From contig CP154955.1 of NCBI GenBank assembly GCA_039621445.1, positions 23,212,064 to 23,276,063 on the forward strand: a DNA stretch of 64,000 nucleotides, given 5' to 3'. Source of the DNA: Euglena gracilis (Eukaryota > Euglenida > Euglenophyceae > Euglenales). Shown one piece after another: positions 35,901 through 61,429 of this stretch; positions within the stretch are counted from its first letter, which is position 1; every line of letters starts with the position of its first letter. The notes under the pieces were generated by a model, which saw only the letters and a list, made by a program, of their open reading frames with translations, was not told the DNA's origin and made no database searches. The position numbers and the translations under genes were made by a program.

Positions 35901-37390
35901 TCATCTCATGATTGTGAATGCAAAGTGCGGAACACATTTGTGGAACTGAAAAGTCCTCTGTGTCAGACTTCCCAAATTTTGGGGAAGGGAATAAATTGAA
36001 TTCAGAGAATCCCAACGTCTCGAAATTCTGTCAGGTCAGAAAAGGCTAAAAACCGTATTCAGTCAGCCCCAGCAGGGGATTCACCAGACATCACACCATG
36101 TCCCTGCCCTAAACTGTTTGTGTTTGCCTTTGAAAACCCTTAAATTTTTTGGACAAATGTTTCCGTCCCCCCCCATACAATTTTTACCGACCCCCGGCCA
36201 CTCCACTTTTCGAAAAACCAGTCAGTCACTTTTTTCGGGAAGCCAGTCAGTCACTACCCCCCCGGGGGGGTCGGCCACTCTGGAATCCAAAGGAAATGTG
36301 ACCCAAAACATGGAAAAAAAAGCCAAAAAAATTTCCGGCGTCTTCGGCGCCGGGTCACTTTTCTGATTTTTTGCCGACCCCCCCCCCCGGGGGGGGAGGG
36401 GGTCCGGGCCAAAAACCAGTCAGTCACTCTGAAAAAAACCAGTCACCCACCCCCCCTGGGGGGGGGGGGACAGTGACTAAGTGGTTGTATGGTCTCCCCC
36501 CCAAAGCCAACGCTAATCATTGCAAATAAGATCACAATAAATATCAAAAAGAGCATCAATTGTGCAAAGGACGCTAAAAGGCTGACAGAAGGCGCGGGGA
36601 CTTGTCGCCTGGTGAGATTTCCCCTTGAATATAACCCCCCGGCCTCCAACTTTGGGTGCCAAAATAATGCACCGGGGCAGGTTATGAATTGGGAGAGGCA
36701 TCAATTTCTCTGATTTTTCCAGTTGTAACCCCCAACGTGTAACCCCCTTCCCCCGCCAATTTTTTGTTTAGAATCCCCCACTAAAACAAAACCCCCTATA
36801 TGGGGTCTTTGATTCAGCCACTGGATACAGAACTCCCCTTCTGATAGGGGGCACATAAAAAGATGCTTCAAAGTCTGCCGATTTTCTGAATAACAGAGTG
36901 CGTTTTGGACAGATTTAAACTCGAGTTACTAAGTCTGGCCGCAAAACTTTGTCCAAAAACCCAACGTCCCGTTGGGTTGCAATTTCCCGGCCAAAACCTT
37001 TCCTATTTGCCCTCTTCCTAAAAAGCATCGGCACGTTGCATCGAACAATTTTCCGCCCGGCCCAGCTGGGCTGACCTCCCTTTACCTGCCGGTGCCGACT
37101 GGGCCCCGGCAGGGTCCCCTCCAGCCGCCGCAATTCCCGGCCCCGCCCAAGGATGCACCCGGCTCAGTCAGGGACTCGCCAATGGCCATGCACGTTGAGC
37201 CACAAAAGAGCCCCAGCGACGAGGTAGCAGAGCTTCGCCATCGGCCGTTCGATTGGGATCAATGTCCGATGTCCACCCCCACGTCCTCCGGGCCGCGAGG
37301 GGCCACAATCGCCGCGGGGCGCGGGCGGGCCGCCTGGGGACACACCACCACACCCCAACCCATAGGCTGCTGTTCCACACCCGAAGCACA
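33000..37390. other. Intergenic stretch, repeats and possible missed exons
   Basis: A Pro/Ser-rich minus-strand frame at 33,545-33,871 and GC-rich DNA at 33,650-34,020 may hold exons of the 32.1-kb gene; none could be proved. The remainder carries G/C-run palindromes (34,080-34,230, 34,480-34,680), C-run AATAA strings (35,560-35,640) and dispersed repeats. Confidence 0.45.
36175..36480 (+). repeat. GTCAGTCAC/GTCGGCCACTCTGG dispersed repeat, full copy
   Basis: Same motif order as 14,615-14,880, with an intact CCGGCGTCTTCGGCGCCGG hairpin and flanking C/G runs. Confidence 0.75.
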
Positions 37391-37397
37391 ACCCCAG

Positions 37398-52303
<14,906 letters not shown>

Positions 52304-52579
52304 CTGGGAAGCAAAAGCACCTGTTGTTGGGCCACAACATATTCGAAGGCATCCATTTGGACCTATAAAATTCTTAAGGAAAAAAAACAACAAACTTGAA
52401 GAACACTCTCCATTTTTTTTGAAAAAATGGTCAAAAAAGGTCAAAAGAAGGGAATCCCAACGAGATGAAATGTCCCTTGATCACAAGGGTGAGCTCAAAA
52501 TGGGCCAAAATGCTTCAAAAACATCAAAAATTTGGTCAAATTCTCAAAAAAAAATGTGCAAAATCATCAATTATGGTTG

Positions 52580-52640
52580 CTTTTCATCACGCCCGAACCG
52601 GCGTTCAGGACATCAGTTCGGCGGGGAACTTGACTCCAGC
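52580..52640. repeat. CCCGAACCGGCGTTC repeat, single copy
   Basis: CGCCCGAACCGGCGTTC followed by a degenerate GTTCGGCGGGG. The family also occurs at 54,118-54,235 and 55,055-55,200. Confidence 0.7.
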
Positions 52641-52881
52641 CAGGGGGTACCCCCATTTCGGAGGTCATTTGCAGTTTGGGTCTGTGGCAACGAACAGGGG
52701 TTCAAAAGGCCAACTTTTTGACAGCCTCAAAAACGGCCCGTTTTGATCCTTTTTATTTGGACAGATAGAACTCGTCGAGCAAGCAGTACAGGCAAAGGTC
52801 GCCCAAAAGTGTACCAAACATGGGTATTCAGGTCGAAACCGACGGCCTATACGGGGCGACAGAGGGTTCCGTGGGCTTCAT

Positions 52882-53352
52882 TTTAGGTCCCCAGCAGGCT
52901 TTTGCTTAAGGACCCCCGGGGGGGGGGGTACTGGCTAGCCAATCGGCTAGACACTGGAAAAAGTGGACTAGCTAGACCCCCCCCTCCCCCCCGGGGGGGG
53001 GGGGGGGTCCGGGGTCCCCCGGACTGGAAAAAAAATTTTCCTCCGGCGCACAGCGCCGGAGGAAAAATGAGGTTTTTAACAGGTTTTTGGCTGATTTTGT
53101 TCCAAAAATTCCCAAAAATGGCCAAAAACGGGCATTTTTGGCCATTTTTGGGGGTCCCAAAAAAAATTTTCGGCACTTCGCGCCGGTCACTGGAAAAAAA
53201 ATTTCCACTAGCTAGCCCTGCTAGCGGACCCCCCCCCGGGGGGGGGGGGCTGTTAGAAAACCCACTAGCCAAAATTGGACTAGCTGCAGTCCAGCCCCCC
53301 CCCGGGGGGGGGGGGGGGACTGCAATCCCTTAAGCAAAAGCCTGGTCCCCAG
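52882..53352. mobile_element. Foldback element of about 470 bp with ACTAGCTAG and C-run arms
   Basis: Ends CAGGCTTTTGCTTAAGG (left) and CCTTAAGCAAAAGCCTG (right) are exact complements. Inner arms carry CTAGCTAG-like motifs with C/G runs, and the centre has CTCCGGCGCACAGCGCCGGAG. It appears inserted beside the zinc-knuckle-like segment that follows. Confidence 0.8.
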
Positions 53353-53790
53353 TTATCGACTGTCACGGCCACCGCATGGCCCCCCGCACGGGGGACAGAC
53401 CCAGACCGTAACACATTCGCCGGCAGCGCAAGCACCGCAGGCAACACTAACGACCAAACCGCCACACCGCCGACACGAAGTCCCATATCTCCACTCTCAC
53501 GACCAACCACTATGGCCTGACTGGATCCACATTAACCCGGCCCCGTGGGTGGACAGACCTTCTTCATCTGGGGGGATGGCCTCTGGGACACACGGTTCCC
53601 ACCCGAGGACACCTGCACCCTCTGCGGCGGGTCTCATTGGCCTTGGGAGCTGTGCTGCAAAGACAGATGACCCCTCGGCCGAGAAGCCCCGACCCACAAT
53701 CCGCCTCGTGCAAACCAAAGCCCACTGCCGCAGCTCCCTACTGGGAACACACCGCTGCTCTGTTTGCTCAGCCTTGGCTGGGAGGGGCAG
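53353..53790 (+). pseudogene. Degenerate retroelement-like segment with a zinc-knuckle-like motif
   Basis: GC-rich sequence unlike its surroundings. One plus frame reads FFIWGDGLWDTRFPPED, then CTLCGGSHWPWELCC and a stop. The CxxC-x3-H-x5-C spacing resembles a retroelement zinc knuckle. No longer frame survives, and an assignment to a family would be a guess. Confidence 0.35.
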
Positions 53791-54117
53791 CTTACTACTG
53801 TGAAGACAAAAATGACAGGAGACAAAAATTATGGGGAAAAAACTACGGGAAAAAAATTATGGGAAAATTTTGCTTTTGAAAAAATAAATCATGGGAAGGT
53901 TTTCATTTTGTAAAACAGAAGGTAAACTTTGTTTTTGAGTGAAAACATCTTTTGAAAAAGTTTTTTGCAGATCTTTTTTGCAATGGACTCCATGGCATTG
54001 CCCCGTACAGTTTTGCAAGAAGTCTCCAAATCACGTGGGAGTCGGACCATTGCCACGTGTCTACTAACCATTTTGAACGCTTTTTGGCACTTTTTATTCT
54101 CGGTCCCCTGGACGCCA

Positions 54118-54235
54118 TTTTCCCGCCCGAACCGGCGTTCTGGACGCTGGTTCGGCGCAAAAATTTCTGTGCCGAACCGGCGTCCAGAACGCAGGTTCGG
54201 GCGTGAAGCCAGAGCCCCAATACACGGTTTCAATA
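54118..54235. repeat. CCCGAACCGGCGTTC inverted-repeat pair
   Basis: CCGAACCGGCGTTCTGGAC is followed by GCTGGTTCGGC, then by GCCGAACCGGCGTCCAGAAC and GGTTCGGGCGTGAAGCC. The arms can form a compact hairpin. Confidence 0.8.
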
Positions 54236-55054
54236 TGAACTCTGCCAAATGAAAACAACCCTGCTAACTGGCCAAAGAAAAAAGGTGCACCCCAATGACC
54301 ACACAAATTCAAGCCTCCTTGTAGGTGGCATGCAAAACCAGCTCATCACAGAGCTTGCGGTAAGTGTCTTTGTTCTGGGGGAGAATGTCAATGTGTGATG
54401 ACTAAAAGAATGGCCTTGGCCTTGTGTTCCCCCTTCTGGGGACGATCAATGGCACCTTTGATGCCAAATTGTCTAGCCCAGTCGGTCACAACTTTGGCAT
54501 ATCTGTCATCCCAGATTGCTATCGATCAAGGGGCAACGTGGCAGGTGAACAGTGGATTCTGGAATTTGCGAAAAGGGTCGGAACATGCGATTGGCAATTT
54601 TCTGGGTGCTGCGCAATGTAGCTGGGTTCTGAGGGTACCAAGCGAAAGGTCTTGGGGAGGGCTTTCGATTGATGTGCTGTATGGCACCTGAGGTGTGGGA
54701 TTTCACAAATTATGATTTCAAATTTTGGAATGCACGATCGCCGAAAATAAGCGCTGTGTACATAACGTGATCCCCCCCCCCTATATGGCACCCCCCGGGA
54801 GCGTTTTAACCCCCCTGGCGACAATTAGCGGGGGGGGGGGGGTGACAATTGGGGGGGGGGTTACTCAATTTGCCCTGCATGTCCATAGGATGATCGGTAA
54901 AATCCCTTGAGAAGAACTTTCGATCGATGGGCAACATGGCACCAGACCTGTGAAAACTTCAATCCGCCGATCGAAATGGCCAAGAGCCCAAGGGAGCCCA
55001 AAAATGCTCAAAAATGTTCGAAAATGGGTACTTAGGGCGAAAATGGCCGTGATT

Positions 55055-55205
55055 CCTTGAACGCCGGTTCGGGCGTGAAGCCAGAGCCCCTAATCCACAA
55101 TTTCAACAACTGTGTCCAGAATGCCGGTTCGGGTGTGAAGCCATGTTTCAGAACACCGGTTCGGGCTTCACGCCCAAACCGGCGTTCTGGACACAGTTTT
55201 CATAT
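55055..55205. repeat. CCCGAACCGGCGTTC repeat cluster, foldback
   Basis: Three GAAYGCCGGTTCGGGYGTGAAG-type units on one strand face one on the other (TTCACGCCCAAACCGGCG). The flanks CAACTGTGTCCAG/CTGGACACAG also pair. Confidence 0.8.
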
Positions 55206-55789
55206 CATAAAGTAAAGCCACCCAATTAATGAACCCGATTGGTTCACCCGAAGTTGAGGCCAAGCGGGAGGTTGTTAATCCTTCAAGGGTTTTAAATTAT
55301 CATTTTGGCCACATCTTTGAGGTAAATTTAAAATCCGACCCCAAAGCACCTCGAGATTGCTTCACCTGTCCTTTTTCATTTGTCCTGTCCAAAGTAGCAA
55401 AAAGAGGTTTGCAAAAAGGAATTTTTGCAATCCTCGGGCTTTTTGCCGAAATGAACACAATTTTTGGAATGTGAACGGACACGATTTCCTCACTTTCCAT
55501 GGGTGTTCCGGACCCCCGAGTCCTCCTCCGGGGGTCCTCAACTTGGTTCTTCTCCTGGACGTGACAGGCAATGAATACACAATGAAAAAAATTGATAAAA
55601 GAAAAAAAGAGAAAAATATTAAAAAAGTATAAAAACCCTTAGGATTAGAGAAACCAAGGACGCGCGGCTATCCACAGCTTGTCCCCGGTCCGCAACCTAC
55701 CCGCCCACCGCATGCTCACCAAAGTCGGCCAACGCACGGGGTTGCCTTCTCTCGTGCGGAGATATTGAAAGCAATCCGGGGCCGCCCCC

Positions 55790-57200
55790 GGCACAGACAT
55801 TCATTTAGTGTGGTTCACAAAAGTCGTGTGAACCACAATTTTTTTTTTTGGTGTCCACAGGTGAACCACAAAAAAAAAATATGGTGTCCACAGGTGGACC
55901 ACAAAATTTTTTTTGGTGTCCACATGTGAACCACAAAAAAAAAATTGGTGTCCACAAAAAATTTTGTTGCCCACAAAACTTGATTGCGGATGGGAAAAAA
56001 TTCAATTCTCATGTGTTGTGACAGTGCGAGTCCTGTACTAAATAGTTGGCATCGCAAGCACATTCCCTTTTTTTCAGCACCTGAAACCTTTGGATGCTGC
56101 CAAAATTGATGACAAACCGGGCGCCACATTCCAATCTTTGGATCATAATTCAACCAATCTCAGTTATTTAGCCATGCGGGTCGAAACACATGCCCATTTT
56201 CTTTTCGATATGGGAAAAGAGGTTTTGTTTTTCTTTGGAGAAGGTCAGCTTCCAGATCCCAAGGTGAAGTTCACCGTTTGAAAATTCAGCAGGGCCGGAC
56301 CCCTCCACCCCCCCCTCTGCCGAACCCAACGGTGAACTTCACGGCGAACCCACCGGTGAAGTTCATCACAAGAATGGCCAAAAATTTAAGAACTCAACTT
56401 TCATTGAACTTTTTGGCTACTTTTGATGTTGGGCGTCGCTACCGTCTCGCCGCCCTTCGGGCAGCAAAACATGGGAGGTTAGGCAGTACGAGGGAGGGGA
56501 GGGGGGGGCTGTGGACCCCGGTGAACTTCACCAGTGAATGGAGGTTCAGCACGTCTGACGAGGACCCTCGGCCACCAGGGGGGTCCCCATTTTGCCGTGC
56601 CGAGGGGGTCAGTCCCCCAGGGGGGGTCCACCGCGGCGGACAGCCGGAATTTCCCAAAGGAAAATTCATTGGTATGGTTCGGCATTCCGTGCCGAGGGGG
56701 TTGGCTGACCAGGGGGGGGGTCCCCATTTTGCCGTGCCGAGAGGATCCGACCACCAGGGGGGGGGGTGGCTGCTGAACTTCCAATGTTCACCGGGGGGGG
56801 GGTACTTTCGGCAATGTAGTTCAACAGTGAAATTCACCGATGAACTTCATTGTTTTTGATGGTTGGGGGTGAAAGTTTGATGGGTTAATTTTTTGCTCCT
56901 TTTCCTCTCAAAATGGTGCGGACGCTGTTGGGCAAACATGTTCAAAGAAGATTGCTTCACCGCTGTAACAATGCAAAGGTCAGCAGGCGGTGGGAAAATT
57001 TCTTGGTGTCCACATGTGAACTGCAAAATTTTTTTTGGTGTCCACAGGTGAACCACCAAAAATTTTTTGGTGTCCACATGTGAACCACAAAAAAAGTTTT
57101 GGTGTCCATACGTGACCCACAAAAATTTTGTTGGTGTCCACAGTGAACCACAAAATGGCAACCTTGGTGTACCACACTAAATGAATGTCTGCCCCGGAAG
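55790..57200. mobile_element. Foldback element of about 1.4 kb with minisatellite arms
   Basis: Outer ends GACATTCATTTAGTGTGGT and its complement ACCACACTAAATGAATGTC are exact. Each arm is a tandem array of about 30-bp units, each reading GTGTCCACAGGTGAACCAC plus an A/T run, at 55,806-55,985 (inverted) and 56,998-57,160. The core at 56,260-56,850 has GGTGAACTTCACC palindromes and repeated GTGCCGAGGGGGT units. No intact coding frame. Confidence 0.85.
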
Positions 57201-57534
57201 GAAACGCCCATCCGGTCCACCTTGTCCGACCGCAGCGACGAACACCCCCACGGACGGGGTAGCCAACCTGGCGCACCCGGCTGATGGCAGCCCCGCGGCA
57301 ATGGTCGCCGACCAGAACGGCAACAACAACAATCTATGCCACAGAGCTGCTGGAAGATTATCATCCACCAGACGCGGGCAACTTGCAAGAAGTCCTGATG
57401 TGCTGGGCCAACACCGTGCTCCACGTCCTGGAGGGGGGAGTTTTCTGCCTCCGTGCTCCACGTCATGGAGGGGGAGTTTTCTGCCTCTCGTGAGAGTCAT
57501 GGCCAGTTTCCCCCCCAGGACCCCCCCAGGACCC

Positions 57535-57915
57535 ACCAGGGGGCGGTACCCCCTTCAAAATAACCTGAACTTGTGCTGCAAAACTTCTGCCAAAAAGTTG
57601 CGGGACCCACCCAGGACCCTCCCCAACGCCCCCCCAGGACCCCTCCAAATGACCCCCCCCAGGACCCCCCCAGGACCCCCCCCCCAGGACCCCCCCCCAG
57701 GACCACCCCAGGACCCACCGGGGGGCGGTACCCACTTCAAAATAACCTGAACTTGTGCTGCAAAATTTCTGCCAAAAAGTTGCGACCCACCCAGGACCCT
57801 CCCCAGCGCCCCCCAGGACCCCCCCCCAGGACCCTCCAAATGACCCCCCCAGCACCCCCCCCCCCCGGACCCCCCCCCCCCCAGCCCCCCCAGGACCGCC
57901 CCAGGACAGGGTCCT
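57535..57915 (+). repeat. CCCCAGGACC-rich tandem duplication
   Basis: GGGGGCGGTACCC...TTCAAAATAACCTGAAC followed by a CCCCCAGGACCC-rich stretch occurs twice (57,540 and 57,720), about 180 bp apart. Confidence 0.85.
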
Positions 57916-58039
57916 GGGGGGGGGGAACTGCCCATAAATGCATTTCCGGGTGATTTTGGCCCGCCACAGACCATTTTTATGCCCACCGACCAGGGGGGGG
58001 GGGGGCTTAAAAGTTCAAAAGGGGGGGGGGGTATTGCGG

Positions 58040-58270
58040 AAAAATGGTGGTCGGCCCGACCACCACCACAGGTCGGGCCGACCATGGTCGGCCCAACCAC
58101 CGCGACGGCGACCACCGGAAATCCGCACGGAGCCGAAACTTTACCCTAACCCTACGCCTTTAAATAACATCATCAAGTTTTTAGGTTCTGAATTGCAGCG
58201 GCCTTCGACCGCCGCGGGGGGAGGGGGTCTTAAAGTTGGTTGACTCGTCCATCGACTAGTCGGTGGGGTC
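58040..58270. repeat. GGTCGGGCCGACC palindromes, left cluster
   Basis: Repeated palindromes of GGTCGGGCCGACCATGGTCG type beside G runs. The counterpart cluster is at 58,625-58,860; together they bracket the telomere-like block. Confidence 0.75.
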
Positions 58271-58287
58271 AAAACCCCCGTTTACAT

Positions 58288-58605
58288 TACTATCCCTAAC
58301 CCTAACCCCATCCCTAACTGTATCCCGAACCCTATCCCTAACCCTAACCCTAATGCAAACCCTAACCCTATCAATGACCCTATCCCCATCCCGAACCCTA
58401 ACCCTATCCCCAACCCTTACCCCAACCCTGACCCTGTCCTTAACCGTATCCCCAACTCTAACCCTGTCCCTAAACCTAACCCTAACTTAACCTAACCTAA
58501 ACCTAATCCAAACCCAACCTAACTAACCTATCTATCCCGAACCCTAACCCTATCCCTAACCCCTAACCATATCCCTTTTCCATCCCTAACCCTGACATTT
58601 TGGCA
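58288..58605. repeat. Degenerate telomere-like CCCTAA block
   Basis: About 50 units of CCCTAAC, ACCCTA and TATCCCT with many substitutions. Too degenerate for a functional telomere and flanked on both sides by other repeats. Confidence 0.85.
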
Positions 58606-58624
58606 GTTTACAAACCAAATTGAG

Positions 58625-58860
58625 AGGAATTTGGTCGGGGGGGGGGGGGGGGGGGGGGGCTTAAATTTCAAAAAAAAGGGGGTAATGCGGCACAGTGGAG
58701 GTCGGGCCGACCTGGTTGGGGGAGGGCTTAAATTTCAAAAAAGGGGGGGGGGATGCGGCACAGTGCAGGTCGGGCCGACCTGGTCAGCCCGACCTCCAGA
58801 GGTCGATAACACCATGGTCGGGCCGACCTAGGTCGGCCCGACCTCCAGAAGTAGCATGGC
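58625..58860. repeat. GGTCGGGCCGACC palindromes, right cluster
   Basis: Two similar units (G run, CTTAAATTTCAAAAAAGGGG, ATGCGGCACAGTG, AGGTCGGGCCGACCTGGTC), then more palindromes. Confidence 0.75.
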
Positions 58861-58893
58861 CAATATTCCGCCCGGGGCCATTTTTGACCCCCG

Positions 58894-59565
58894 CCCCAGC
58901 GGCCACACAGCGCGACGTATCTGAGACCCTGACGGACATTGTCCTCGAGTATGTCATAAGACCGTCCTCTGACGCCCCCAAATTGGTCTTGCGGACAATA
59001 CCCAGCGCCGGATGAGAAGCAGCAGAGGATATCACCACTGCCATCCAGCAACGGATCCAGTTGTTCTGGCAGGGTGACTATGCCAAACTCGTGACAGAGC
59101 TGCGAGACGCCACACGCATACCGCCCGCCACTATTGAGACTCGCGCCGGCAAGAGAACCGGAAAATGTCGTTCGCCGCGCGCTCGTTAGTCGGAGAAGGA
59201 GCCCCGGCCCAGGCACCGCAAGTCCTTCCACCCATTTCTCCAGTGACCCAGAGGTCTCAGGACCTACACCCTGCTGGGCGACCAGTCCACCTGGATACCC
59301 TACCAAATACCCTTCCACCGTTCCCTGACGGGCAGCAGGTGCGCTGGGAAGAGCTCCTGAGAGATGCCATCCTCAAATTCCCCCGCACCTCGTCCCCCGG
59401 ACCTTCCGGCCTACACTGCCACCTGTAGGACGCTGTACGCCATCCGGGACAAGGAGCCCGCCTCCTGACAGCACTCGGGAGGTTGACCGCCGCATGGGTT
59501 GAGGGCAGCCTACCGATGGACCATGACCCCTGGTGTGCAGCGAACCTGACCCCGCTGAAATGTTT
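58894..59565 (+). pseudogene. Degenerate reverse-transcriptase (non-LTR retroelement) relic
   Basis: Plus-strand frames interrupted by stops and frameshifts give, in order, IQLFWQGDYAKLVTELRDA, then QQVRWEELLRDAILKFPRTS followed at once by SPGPSGLHCHL, then LLTALGRLTAAWVEGSLPMD and AANLTPLK. SPGPSGLR and the following helix, then a G..P..W..A.L.PL(R)K string, are typical of the start of RT domains in many protist and animal LINE-like elements. No YxDD region is present before the A-rich sequence at 59,560, so it is a truncated 5' part. Host use is unlikely. Confidence 0.6.
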
Positions 59566-60177
59566 TTTTAAAAAAAACAAAAAAAACGCCCACTAGGTTT
59601 TGCACATTTTGAATGCACATTTTCAATCATTTTTGGCAACTTCTGGGTAATTTCTGCCCAAAACTTCCTTCCACAAAAATGAAAAAAAAAGTCATAAAAT
59701 TACATTTTTGTTGCATTTTGGGATGTTTTTGACCATTTTTGGCAGTTTTTGAACTGAGTAGGCCCAAGCAGCAACTGTGTGGCCGGCTGTTGTGGGGAAG
59801 CATAGTGGGCATTTTTTTTGTTTTTTTTTTAAAAAAACAAAACAACGTGTTTTTTTAAAAAAAACAGTTAAAAAAAACATCAAAAAAAACAAAACGAAAA
59901 TTTCATTGAAAAAACTCGTTATGAAACTCCCAAACCATGCAGAAGCAAGAAGCAACCGCCAAATTGGAGCAAGTTGCCGATCTGGTTACATTGGTCGCAG
60001 ACGCATAACTGGCACATCCCCTTCTGCGATCGTAATAGGATAAGTGACTAGTGATAAGTGATAGTGATAGTGATAGTGATAAGTCACGTGTACGTTTGTC
60101 ACCCTCCTCCGGAAATTCAATGCAAATCCTTGCTGGTGGACTTTGCATTGCTTTGTGGACATTCCCGAAAGCAGTCA

Positions 60178-60660
60178 GGGTTGACGTTTTTTTTTTATTT
60201 TAAAAAAAAATGTTTTTAAAAAAAACACAAAAAAAACGAGTCATGGCACAAAGTGGGGCCCCCATACCACCCCCATACCCCATACCCCATACCCCATACC
60301 CCATACCCCATACCCCATACCCCATACCCCATACCCCATACCCCAATAACCCCCAAAATAAACCTCATCTTAATCACGGACCTCTTTTGCAAGCTAATCG
60401 CGCAACGTATGAAACTGTTCAAGTGCCCGGGGGGGGGGGGCTCCCGCCCCCCGCCCCCGGACCCCCCCCGGCAAAAAAATAATCCTCACCTTTTTCCCCA
60501 TACCCCATACCCCATACCCCATACCCCATACCCCATACCATACCCCATACCCCATACCCCATACCCCATACCCCAAACCCCATACCCCATACCACCCCCA
60601 TACCCCAGGTATGGGGGCCCCACTTTGTGCCATATATGAAAAAAAACATGTTTTTTTTGA
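60178..60660. mobile_element. Foldback element with TACCCCA arrays and TTTAAAAAAAA ends
   Basis: TGGCACAAAGTGGGGCCCCC at 60,244 is matched by GGGGGCCCCACTTTGTGCCA at 60,613. Inside each arm is a TACCCCA seven-base array, in the same direction (60,268-60,345; 60,500-60,600). The outside is TTTTT/AAAAAA-rich. Confidence 0.75.
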
Positions 60661-61429
60661 AAAAGCGAAAATTGACCCTTTTCCTTGCGAAATCGCCATT
60701 TTTTGAGGAAAATTTTTCAGGTGTGGTTCGGGTCACGGGGGGGGGGGGGGGCACGGGGGAACACCACATTTTCGGTAACACTCAAAAAGAACACGGTGGG
60801 TAGCACAGCTTCACCCAAACCGTCCCCCGGGCCGAGGGAAACGTCTCTTTTGGCCCTCGCCACAAGGAGAACCTCCTCGTGACTCCCTGTGCGCTCACAG
60901 GTCAGCGGTAGCTATACGGAGGTTGCTGTACAAAGAGATGTTCGGTGACTTGGTGAGAGGTTAGTGTAAAATGAGCGAGGTCTCATCTTCAATATATAAA
61001 GTGCCAGGGGGGGGGGGGCGTGTGTGTTGTGCTGTTCCTGCAGTTGGATGGCGTGTGTGTGTGTCAGGTCCTTAGGTGGTGTGTCAGGGAACTTACAGTG
61101 ACGTTGGTGTCAAATGAAATCAAGGAGAGGATAGAGAGGACAGGAGTGTGAAGCGAGGAAGATTCATGTGGAGGGGGGTGGGTTAACCAAGGTCGACAGG
61201 TGGTTAGCAAAGGTGTTTACTGGGAATAAGGGAGGTGGCAAACGGCAGATAGGTCAGTGTCATTTGACAGGTTGGTGTAGAAGATCCAGACCAGTTGTTT
61301 AGAGATTTCTTTGGCGAGGGGGAGTGAGAGTCCTTGCCACACTTCTGCTTCGGTTTGGCGCTGAAGCCAACTCTCCCTTTGCCCTAACAAGGCTTTAAGG
61401 AGAGTGGACATCAGAGACTGCCGGCGCAA

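Noticed and set aside
55806-57160. CRISPR-like regularly spaced repeats
   Set aside because: Units are contiguous minisatellites with no unique spacers, in eukaryotic DNA, inside an inverted-repeat element.
58288-58605. Chromosome end
   Set aside because: The CCCTAA units are degenerate and complex sequence continues on both sides.
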